Below, one piece after another: positions 17,988 through 25,325 of a stretch of 64,000 nt of DNA. The notes under the pieces are model-generated. The model ran no database searches and was not told the DNA's origin. It worked only from the letters and a program-made list of their open reading frames with translations. This DNA is from an uncultured Acidimicrobiaceae bacterium (lineage in GTDB: Bacteria > Actinomycetota > Acidimicrobiia > Acidimicrobiales > SZUA-35). The position numbers and the translations under genes were made by a program. How positions within the stretch are numbered: position 1 is the stretch's first letter; each line of letters begins with the position of its first letter. Location of the stretch: NCBI GenBank assembly GCA_947259095.1, contig CAMYLA010000002.1, forward strand, positions 1 through 64,000, read 5' to 3'.

Positions 17988-19124
17988 TCAGGACGGCTCG
18001 GCGTTGGAGAACACCACGCAGCCACTGGCGCCGAACATGCCACCGACGCCGAGGCAGACCGACACCTCCGCCCCCTCGACCTGGGCCGGTGCGGTTCCCC
18101 GTAACTGGCGCACGCTCTCCTGCAGTGCGTACATGCCGTACATCCCCGAGTGCATGTAGGAGAGCCCGCCGCCGTTGGTGTTGAGCGGCAACGAGCCGCC
18201 GGGGCGGGTGTTGCCGTCCTCGATGAAGCCCGCCGCCTCCCCCGGTTTGCAGAAACCCAGGTCCTCGAGGCCGTACAGCGGGAGGTGGGCGAAGGCGTCG
18301 TACACCATCAGATGATCGACCTCTTCGTGGGTGATGCCGGAGCTCTCGAAGGCGTCGGCGCCGGCAACCCGGAAGGCCCGCGACGACGTGAAGTCGGCCA
18401 TCTGCGACACCATCGGCGTCTCGACACTCTCGCCGTGGCCCAGCACGTAGACCGGCCGCTTCGGAAAGTCCTTGGCCCGGTCGGCGGCGGCGACGATCAG
18501 GGCCCCTCCCCCGTCGGTCACCAGGCAGCACTCCAAGAGGTGGAACGGATAGGCGATCATCTTGGAGGCCAACACATCCTCGACGGTGATCGGCTCGCGG
18601 AACGAGGCTCGGGGGTTCATCCCGGCCCACTCCCGCTGCACCACCGCCACCATCGCCAGCTGCTCATGGGAGACGCCCCGCTCCTTCATGTAGCGGAGCA
18701 CCGGAATGGTGAACATGGTCGGCGGGCCGGCCACCCCGTAGGGGGCCTCGAACTGGGCGCCCAGTCCGCTCGCCTGTTGCCTGCCACCGACCCCGACTCT
18801 GGAACGACCGCTCTCGGCATGGGTGATCAACACCGTGGTGCACAACCCGGCCTCGATGGCCGCCGCCGCATGGCGGACGTGGAGCATGAACGAGCAACCG
18901 CCGACCGACGTGCCGTCGACCCAGTGCGGGGTCAGCCCCAGATAGTGGGCGACATCGGTCGGCCGTTCGCCGGCGGTGGCGAACCCGTCGATGTCGGCCA
19001 TGGTCAGCCCGGCATCGTCGAGGGCGTTGAGGGCGGCATCGGCGTGGAGCTGGAGCTGGCTGATACCCGGCAGCCGGCCGAGCTCGGTGGTCTCGGCCGC
19101 ACCGACCACGGCGACCCCGTTCAT
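17988..19124 (-). CDS. Thiolase-like (SCP-x type) acetyl-CoA acyltransferase
   Basis: The 378-residue protein is a thiolase-superfamily enzyme of the lipid-transfer/SCP-x group. It has the N-terminal VAVVGAAETTELG, the nucleophile Cys in TSVGGCSFM, a YDAFAHLPLYGLEDLG segment, and GGSLPLNTNGGGLSYMHSGMYGM near the end with the active-site HSG. Its partner DUF35 protein overlaps upstream by ATGA, a pairing typical of actinobacterial sterol and fatty-acid side-chain thiolases. The ATG at 19124 is the natural start; a longer frame is a shadow of the DUF35 gene. Confidence 0.88.
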   Translation of the reverse strand: MNGVAVVGAAETTELGRLPGISQLQLHADAALNALDDAGLTMADIDGFATAGERPTDVAHYLGLTPHWVDGTSVGGCSFMLHVRHAAAAIEAGLCTTVLITHAESGRSRVGVGGRQQASGLGAQFEAPYGVAGPPTMFTIPVLRYMKERGVSHEQLAMVAVVQREWAGMNPRASFREPITVEDVLASKMIAYPFHLLECCLVTDGGGALIVAAADRAKDFPKRPVYVLGHGESVETPMVSQMADFTSSRAFRVAGADAFESSGITHEEVDHLMVYDAFAHLPLYGLEDLGFCKPGEAAGFIEDGNTRPGGSLPLNTNGGGLSYMHSGMYGMYALQESVRQLRGTAPAQVEGAEVSVCLGVGGMFGASGCVVFSNAEPS

Positions 19125-19549
19125 GACCCGCCCCCGTCGGCGGCCACGGGCCGGAACAGGGGCAGCGTGATGTCGTCGGTGATCGGCTCGAAGGTGACCT
19201 CGACCGCCATGTCGAGCTCGAGAGCCTCCGGGGTCTGGGGGCAGCCGACGATGTTGGTCATCATCCTCGGCCCCTCGTCGAGCGCCACCACGGCGATCGA
19301 GTACGGCCCGTCGAACGCCGGGTGGGGCCGGTGGTTGATCACGTAGCTGTGCAGGGATCCCCGGCCCGAGGCCTGTTCGACCACCACCTCGCGGCTGGAG
19401 CACCGCGGGCAGAACGGTCGGGGTGGGAAGTAGGCCTCATCGCAGCCGGGGCAGCGCTGCAGCAGCAGCCTGCCGGCTTTTGTGCCGTTCCAGAAGTGTT
19501 CGGTCTCCGGTGTCGGGATCGGCACCGGCCGGTTGGTCGTCTCGCTCAT
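19121..19549 (-). CDS. DUF35 OB-fold protein with zinc ribbon, thiolase partner
   Basis: The 142-residue protein has an N-terminal rubredoxin-like zinc ribbon (CPGCDEAYFPPRPFCPRC) followed by an OB-fold (GSLHSYVINHRP, YSIAVVALDEGPRM, VGCPQ). In studied thiolase and aldolase complexes DUF35 proteins are obligate partners that bind acyl-CoA. The overlap with the thiolase gene supports a complex here. Confidence 0.88.
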   Translation of the reverse strand: MSETTNRPVPIPTPETEHFWNGTKAGRLLLQRCPGCDEAYFPPRPFCPRCSSREVVVEQASGRGSLHSYVINHRPHPAFDGPYSIAVVALDEGPRMMTNIVGCPQTPEALELDMAVEVTFEPITDDITLPLFRPVAADGGGS

Positions 19550-19671
19550 CGCCCCATCTTGGTGGCGCCCGGCCCTTGGCACCAACTGCCGCAAAGGGCG
19601 CCCCGAACGCAGGCGACAACGGCCACGACGTTGCGATGGAGGTCGCGGCGACGCCGCACTATGGTGCCCCC

Positions 19672-19896
19672 ATGACCGAGAGCGTCTACAACGTCGTCGA
19701 ACTGATCGGTACCAGCGCCGAGTCGTGGGAGAAGGCAACGGCAAACGCGGTGGCCGAGGCGGCCAAGACACTGAACGACCTCCGGGTCGCCAGGGTGATC
19801 GAGCAGGACGTCATCATCGACGAGGGCCAGGTGTCGCTGTTTCGATCCAAGGTCCGGCTGTCGTTCAAGCACGACGCAGACGCAGACGCCGACTAA
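19672..19896 (+). CDS. Dodecin-family protein
   Basis: The 74-residue protein shows the dodecin fold pattern: VYNVVELIGTSAESWEKATANAVAEAAKTL, then two strands around VIIDEGQV and RSKVRLSF. Dodecins form hollow dodecamers that store flavin or CoA. The Trp that normally stacks on flavin (WFEV in classical members) is absent; the equivalent segment reads RVARVIEQ. Ligand binding may therefore differ. An acidic Asp/Ala tail ends the protein. The next gene starts two bases after the stop. Confidence 0.88.
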   Translation: MTESVYNVVELIGTSAESWEKATANAVAEAAKTLNDLRVARVIEQDVIIDEGQVSLFRSKVRLSFKHDADADAD

Positions 19897-19898
19897 CG

Positions 19899-20669
19899 AT
19901 GACCGACAGCACCGGCCCGACCGGGCCCACCGATCACCTCGACGGCGCCGTGCAGGAGCCGGTGTTCCGGGTCGTCCGGCTGGTGTCGACCTCGTCGGTT
20001 TCGTGGGAGGATGCCGCTCAGCGAGGGGTGATCGAGGCGGCGAAGACCAACCCCCGGCTTCACAACGCCAGAGTCAGCGAGATGGACACGATGGTCGTCG
20101 ATGGCAGCATCGTCCGCTACCGCCTGAAGCTGGAGTTGGCGGTCCAGGTCGATCGTGAGCGACCGAACCCGGTGCCGGGCGAGGCGCCGGTGGTGGTCAA
20201 GCGGTACCTGATCGTGGCCAATCAGACGCTGGCCGGCGACATCGTCCCCAGGTTGGTGGCGGCACGGGCCGAGGCCGGACCATCGGAGTTCCACCTCCTG
20301 GTACCGGCCACCCGGTCCAGGGAGACCCAGCGGCTGATGACCGGCGTTGCTGATCCGATGTCCGGTTACACGGTGGTTGCCCCGGAGGATCTGGCGGTGG
20401 CCCGAGCCCGGGATCGTGCCCAAGCCGAGGAACGGCTTTCCGGTTTCCTGGTCCGGCTGGCCGGCCATCGCAACGTGTTGACAAGCGAGGTGGCGGGTCA
20501 CGACCCGTTCGCCGCCATCGCCAGGGTCATGGAGCGGTCGAGCTTCGACGAGATCATCATCTCCACCCTTCCCAACTCGGTCTCCCGTTGGCTGAAGATG
20601 GACCTGCCCAGTCGGGTCGAGCGGGCGTTCTCGATCCCGGTCGTGGTGATCAACCCGCCGAACCAGTAG
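19899..20669 (+). CDS. Dodecin-like domain fused to UspA-like domain
   Basis: The 256-residue protein has two parts. Residues about 22-85 repeat the dodecin pattern of the gene just upstream (FRVVRLVSTSSVSWEDAAQRGVIEAAKT, NARVSEMD, VDGSIVRYRLKLEL). After a short link, residues about 100-256 form an alpha/beta domain beginning KRYLIVANQTLAGD and ending FDEIIISTLPNSVSRWLKMDLPSR plus IPVVVINPP, the pattern of universal-stress-like nucleotide-binding proteins. The start ATG is two bases after the upstream stop, so the pair is surely co-translated. The function is unknown. The free dodecin may co-assemble with the fused one. Confidence 0.8.
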   Translation: MTDSTGPTGPTDHLDGAVQEPVFRVVRLVSTSSVSWEDAAQRGVIEAAKTNPRLHNARVSEMDTMVVDGSIVRYRLKLELAVQVDRERPNPVPGEAPVVVKRYLIVANQTLAGDIVPRLVAARAEAGPSEFHLLVPATRSRETQRLMTGVADPMSGYTVVAPEDLAVARARDRAQAEERLSGFLVRLAGHRNVLTSEVAGHDPFAAIARVMERSSFDEIIISTLPNSVSRWLKMDLPSRVERAFSIPVVVINPPNQ

Positions 20670-20698
20670 GCCCGGTTCGCCAGGGGCCCGCCTGGCGG

Positions 20699-22348
20699 TC
20701 AGGCGTCTTCGACGTCCAGCTCGACCTTCTTGAACAGCGGGGTCGGCTTTTTGATCGGCCGACCGACCTCCAGGGGAGCCCGCCGCCATCCGTCGACCGG
20801 CCCCAACACCTCGTCGAGGACTGCGGAGGAGAACGGCAGGTAGGGGGCCAACATCACCCGGCAGCCGTTGATTGCGCTGAGGGCGGCGAACAGCACCGTC
20901 CTACCTCGCTCGGGATCGCTCTTTGCCAACTTCCACGGCTCGGTGGCGGTGAGGTACTGGTTCACCGATTGGGCCGCCTCCATCGCGGTCCGCAGGGCGG
21001 CTCGGAGCTCCGCGGCATCGAACTGCTCGGCCGACCGTTCGAGGTGACGATCGATGCCGGCCAGCAACTCCTCATCCTCGAGCTGGAACGACTGGGGCTC
21101 GGGGATCGCCCCGTCGCAGTTCTTGTGGACCATCGAGAGCACCCGGTTCACCAGGTTGCCCCAGTTGGCCACCAGCTCCTCGTTGATCCTGGCCCCGATC
21201 TGTTCGACCGAGATCTCGGTGTCTGCCTGTTCTGGGAACGCCGCGGCCAGCGCGTACCGCAGGGCATCGGGCTCGAACAGGGCCAGGCCCTCGTCGATCG
21301 TCAGACCGATACCACGGCTGGCCGATGCCTTGCCGCCCTTGAAGGTGACGTACTGGTTGGCCGGGATGTCATCGGGCAGCCGCAGCTCCCCACCTTCGAG
21401 ACGATCGCCGACGCCGAGCAACTGCGCAGGCCAGAACAGGGCATGGAACGGGATGTTGTCCTTGCCGATGAAGTACACGTGGCGGGCATCGCCGTTGTGC
21501 CACCAGTGTTTCCATCGCTCGGGGTCACCCGATGATGTGGCCCACTCCTTGGACGCCGACAGGTAGCCGATCACCGCGTCGTACCACACGTAGATCCGTT
21601 TGCCGGGGCCGAGATCGTCGACCGGGAGCTCGATGCCCCATTCGATGTCGCGGCTGATGGCCCGATCGAGCAGGCCTTCGTCAAGCCAGCCCTTGGCGAA
21701 GTTGAGCACATGGGGCCGCCAGCCCTGCCGGGACTCCAGGTAGACCCGGAGCCGGTCCTCGAAATCGGAGTAGCGGTAATAGAAGTGCTCGGTCTCCCGG
21801 AGCACCGGGGTGGCCCCCGACAGCTTCGAACGCGGGTTGACCAGGTCGGTCGGGTCGAGGGTTCGGCCGCAGTTGTCGCACTGGTCGCCCCTGGCGTCCG
21901 GGTAGTCGCAATAGGGGCAGGTTCCCTCGACGAAGCGGTCCGGCAGGAACCGCTCCTTTTCCGGGTCGAACAGTTGCTCGCTGACCCGCCGATCGATGTA
22001 GCCGTTCGCCAGTTGGGCCAGGAACATCTCCTGGGTGGTGGTGGCGTGGTTCTTGGTGCCGGTGGTGGTGTAGAGATCCCAGCTCATCCCAAGCTCGTCC
22101 CACTGGCGGCAGAACTCGCCGTGGTACCGATCGACGATGTCGGTCGGCGAGACACCCTCGGCCTCGGCCCGGACGGTGATCGGGGTGCCGTGGACGTCGG
22201 AGCCGCTGACCATCAACACCTCGTTGCCGATGGCCCGCTGGTGGCGGGCGAAGATATCGGCCGGCAGGTAGGCCCCGGCCAGGTGGCCGAGGTGACGTGG
22301 GCCGGAGGCGTACGGCCAGGCGACGGCGACGAGAACGGGAGTGCTCAT
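20699..22348 (-). CDS. metG: Methionyl-tRNA synthetase
   Basis: The 549-residue protein has the class I HIGH-type motif in YASGPRHLGHLAGAY and a zinc-knuckle insertion with CPYCDYP and CDNCGRTLDP. The KMSKS loop reads KASASRG, and the anticodon-binding helical domain contains NWGNLVNRVLSMVHKN. The second lysine of KMSKS is replaced by Ala; actinobacterial MetRS of this branch often reads KxSSSR, so this is a lineage variant rather than a lesion. No C-terminal dimerisation domain is present. Confidence 0.95.
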   Translation of the reverse strand: MSTPVLVAVAWPYASGPRHLGHLAGAYLPADIFARHQRAIGNEVLMVSGSDVHGTPITVRAEAEGVSPTDIVDRYHGEFCRQWDELGMSWDLYTTTGTKNHATTTQEMFLAQLANGYIDRRVSEQLFDPEKERFLPDRFVEGTCPYCDYPDARGDQCDNCGRTLDPTDLVNPRSKLSGATPVLRETEHFYYRYSDFEDRLRVYLESRQGWRPHVLNFAKGWLDEGLLDRAISRDIEWGIELPVDDLGPGKRIYVWYDAVIGYLSASKEWATSSGDPERWKHWWHNGDARHVYFIGKDNIPFHALFWPAQLLGVGDRLEGGELRLPDDIPANQYVTFKGGKASASRGIGLTIDEGLALFEPDALRYALAAAFPEQADTEISVEQIGARINEELVANWGNLVNRVLSMVHKNCDGAIPEPQSFQLEDEELLAGIDRHLERSAEQFDAAELRAALRTAMEAAQSVNQYLTATEPWKLAKSDPERGRTVLFAALSAINGCRVMLAPYLPFSSAVLDEVLGPVDGWRRAPLEVGRPIKKPTPLFKKVELDVEDA

Positions 22349-22562
22349 GACGAGCCAGAGTACCCCCGTCGATCTGGTTGCTGGCTGCCAAGAGCGGAAT
22401 CCGGTGGACCGGGGCCGGTTTCCAACCCATGCGCGGTCGTCGGGTTCTCTCGCTTCTCATGGGCCTGGCGTTGGGGGCGACCGCCTGCGATCACCGGTCG
22501 ACTCATCGAGGCCGCGCCGGTCGTTCGTCTCGGTCCGGTTCGGCCTGACGAGGCTCCGGCGA

Positions 22563-23966
22563 CTAGACGTCGCGTTCCGCGAGGACGTTTCCGCTGGCGA
22601 TCGCGGCGAGGTGGGCGGCATAGTCGAGTTCGTTGAGATCGGCGTACGCCCATGAGAACTCGGCGATCGCGTGGTCGAAGGTGTCATCGTCGCCAACGTA
22701 ACCGGCGATCAACGACGCGTCACCGGCGCGGGCATGGGCGAGCGCCAGGACTGCACCGCAGATCCTGGAGTACCGGCGCAGGCCCTTCCCGTTCATCTGG
22801 TCGACCTCGAGCGACCCCTTTCCGTCCCAGAGCTGGCGGAAGTAGAAGTACGAGGTGTTCCCCGAGTCCGGGAACGAGAAGTTCGACCAACCGAGGAGGA
22901 TGTCGCCTGCGGTCTGCATCAGCCGTTGTCCGAGGACGACACGTTGGCCCGGCTCGTACTCACTGGCGGCGAGATGGTCTTCGAGCACCGAGGTCGTTGC
23001 TTCTTTGAGCTGGAGGAACAGCGGCTCACCATCCCCGCTCTCCAACAGCACGATCAGGCACCGTGTGCCGACGCTGCCAACGCCGACCACCTTGCGCGCG
23101 ACGTCCACGACCACATATCGATCGAGCAGCCGACGGCGATATGGGGGAATCGTGTCGAGATACCGGTCGAAGAAGTCGATGACGAGCGGGAGCTGCTCAT
23201 CGAGCCGCTCGTCGACGCGGGTGATCAGCGGTGGATCGGGCACGATCACGCGCCGTCCCTCGACGACAGCGGTCAACTTGTCGAGGGCTCGCAGAGAGTT
23301 CTTGCCCGACGCCTTCTTCGATGCCTTCTCGACACGATGCAGCTGCTTGTTGCTGTCGATCATGTCCGTGATGCGGTCGAGCTCGACCCGGCGGTAGTGC
23401 ACGGCGAGCGGCCCGACGCGGGAGAGCTCCGCGATCGCCGTGCGGTACCCCTCGACCGACGCACGGACCGCCCGCTCGATCTTCCCCGCCGACAGCTCGC
23501 TGTTGCGGCCCGCGACGGCAACGCTCGCGGCGAGCCGTTTCAGGTCCCACTCGAACGGGCCCGGATGCGTCTCGTCGAAGTCGTTCACATCGAACACGAG
23601 GCGGCGATCAGGGCCGTTGAAGAGCCCGAAGTTCGACAGATGGGCGTCACCGCACAACTGAACCTGAATATCCGTCGTCGGCATCTGAGCAAGGTCGGCC
23701 GCCATGATCGCCGCTCCACCGCGATAGAACGTGAATGGCGTCGCGCTCATCCGGCCGTGGCGGATCGGGACGAGTTCGGCGAGCCGCTGCTCGTCCTGCG
23801 TCGTCAGGATCCCGACCGTGTCACCCCGATCGGCGGCGTCGGGCACCTCGGCGTGCGACTCCAACGGCACCTCCTCGCGCTGCTCCCGTCCAACCTGACG
23901 ACGCTCCTTGCGGGTCAAGGGGTGGGGTCGATCGAAAAGACCCGTTCGTTCGCTCATTTTGATCAT
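22563..23966 (-). CDS. DUF2252 family protein (intact copy)
   Basis: The 467-residue protein carries the DUF2252 landmarks LVPIRHGRMSATPFTFYRG, QVQLCGDAHLSNFGLF, DVNDFDETHPGPFEWDLKRLA, KVVGVGSVGTR, LQLKEATTSVL and ICGAVLALAHARAGD. The fold is related to aminoglycoside phosphotransferase-type kinases (the LCGDAHLSNFG and DVNDFDE segments look like catalytic and metal loops), but no reaction is established. The ATG at 23966 overlaps the stop of the truncated sulfatase gene (ATGA). The paralogue at 614-1920 is broken, so this may be the only working copy nearby. Confidence 0.9.
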   Translation of the reverse strand: MIKMSERTGLFDRPHPLTRKERRQVGREQREEVPLESHAEVPDAADRGDTVGILTTQDEQRLAELVPIRHGRMSATPFTFYRGGAAIMAADLAQMPTTDIQVQLCGDAHLSNFGLFNGPDRRLVFDVNDFDETHPGPFEWDLKRLAASVAVAGRNSELSAGKIERAVRASVEGYRTAIAELSRVGPLAVHYRRVELDRITDMIDSNKQLHRVEKASKKASGKNSLRALDKLTAVVEGRRVIVPDPPLITRVDERLDEQLPLVIDFFDRYLDTIPPYRRRLLDRYVVVDVARKVVGVGSVGTRCLIVLLESGDGEPLFLQLKEATTSVLEDHLAASEYEPGQRVVLGQRLMQTAGDILLGWSNFSFPDSGNTSYFYFRQLWDGKGSLEVDQMNGKGLRRYSRICGAVLALAHARAGDASLIAGYVGDDDTFDHAIAEFSWAYADLNELDYAAHLAAIASGNVLAERDV

Positions 23967-24595
23967 GCTCCAACGGCTGCATTTCGAAGCGCCGGGACGA
24001 GCCGTTTGGCGTCCCGTTCGACATCCAACAGCTCACGCATGTCGGCGAGCGCATCGCTGCGTTCGTTGGCCGCGTTGCTGCGTTCCTCGGGGTCGGTCGT
24101 CATGTTGTGCAACTCCCAGAACGGTTCGGCGGCCGGGGAAGCGGCTGCCGGCACGCCGTGTTCGGCGGCCCACTCGTCGAGCCGCTCGTAATAGTGGTTG
24201 AGCTTCCAGAGCTCGGCGGCGCCGTCCGGGCCGGTCGGGAGGGTTGCGATCACCGACTCGACCCGTGACGGCGTGCCTACCGCGTCGTACGGTTTCCCGG
24301 TGAAGAGGTTGGTCTGGGTCGAGCCCCGCGAGACGTCGTCGTCGGTCATGAAGTAGATCGGCGCCCGCACGGCCTCGGGGTCGACCGCACCGCTGACGAA
24401 GATCAGATTGACGGTGCGGATCTGACCGGCATCGACGCGCCGGCTGCGGTCAGGCGGGATCTCGCCGTTGAGTTCGCTGTCGCGGAACCCGGTGATCACG
24501 TACTCGGGTGGGCCGGCGCTCATGCGGAACTCCATTCGTTGGCTCAGTCCGTTTTGGGCGGTCTGGTATCCGCCTGACCTGCCGGAGCCGACCAC
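23963..24595 (-). pseudogene. C-terminal fragment of a sulfatase
   Basis: About 190 residues match the C-terminal part of actinobacterial sulfatases: FVSGAVDPEAVRAPIYFMTDDDVSRG, IATLPTG, ELWKLNHYYE and the closing ELHNMTTDPEERSNAA. The catalytic N-terminal half with the formylglycine motif (C-x-P-S-R) is missing. Similarity begins around 24520; the frame above that, back to 24595, looks unrelated. The stop overlaps the DUF2252 start (ATGA), showing that the two genes once formed an operon. A re-purposed short protein is possible but less likely. Confidence 0.65.
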
Positions 24596-24932
24596 TGCCT
24601 GTGTACGCTAGATCGGTTGTTGGGGCATCGTCCACTTCGGGCGGTCCTGCGCGAACCGACGTCGTTGTGGCCCCCTGGAGGGCCCAGCTCCGGGATCTTC
24701 CCTGCACGTAGTCTACGACGCCCGACTGTTCCAACCCGACGAGCTGGACATCCCACCAACCGAGGGGCTCGACGTCAGGTCACGCCGATGGACGCGAACG
24801 GCGTCGTCGATCACCGTCGGGTGATCGGCCGAGTGACCGATCGACTGGCAGGCACCGTTTCACCTTGTTGCGACAACCGGGCCGGTTGCGGCGACCGGCG
24901 ACAGCCACCGGCGATCGGTCTACGCTCCGGTC
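24596..24932. other. Gene-free stretch beside the sulfatase fragment
   Basis: About 340 bases hold no frame with recognisable similarity or good codon use on either strand. A short plus-strand frame around 24690-24830 contains LHVVYDARLFQPDELD but lacks a start and I cannot assign it. This is where the lost 5' half of the sulfatase would have been, so the stretch is probably deletion scar plus the promoter of the gene at 24933. Confidence 0.5.
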
Positions 24933-25316
24933 ATGCCGATCGCCAGCTTCAGCCTCGCCGCCATCGACTGCCCCGATCCGCAGGCCCTGTGCCGGTTCTA
25001 CCAGGGCATCGTTGGCGGTGAGATCGAGTTCGATCCCCGGGACGAGGACTGGGTCCGGCTGCAGGTACCCGGCGGGAGCGACCTCGGCTTCCAGCGGGTT
25101 GCCGGCCACCGGCCACCGGGCTGGCCCGACGGCGATCCGCCCCAGCAGCTCCACCTCGACTTCGACGTCGACGATCTCGATACCGGCGAGCAACAGGTGT
25201 TGGCGCTCGGTGCCCACAAGGCCGAGGTCCAGCCCGAGCCGAGCTCGTGGCTGGTGTTCCTCGACCCCGCAGGTCATCCGTTCTGTCTGGTCAGGAGCTC
25301 GTCAACGAGCCCGTGA
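24933..25316 (+). CDS. VOC-family (glyoxalase-like) protein
   Basis: The 127-residue single-domain protein has the paired beta-alpha-beta-beta-beta pattern of the vicinal oxygen chelate fold: SLAAIDCPDPQALCRFYQGIVG, HLDFDVDDLDTGEQQVLALGA and VFLDPAGHPFCLV. Many actinobacterial homologues are glyoxalase-like or antibiotic-binding proteins without proven activity. Confidence 0.82.
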   Translation: MPIASFSLAAIDCPDPQALCRFYQGIVGGEIEFDPRDEDWVRLQVPGGSDLGFQRVAGHRPPGWPDGDPPQQLHLDFDVDDLDTGEQQVLALGAHKAEVQPEPSSWLVFLDPAGHPFCLVRSSSTSP

Positions 25317-25325
25317 CGCCCGGAC

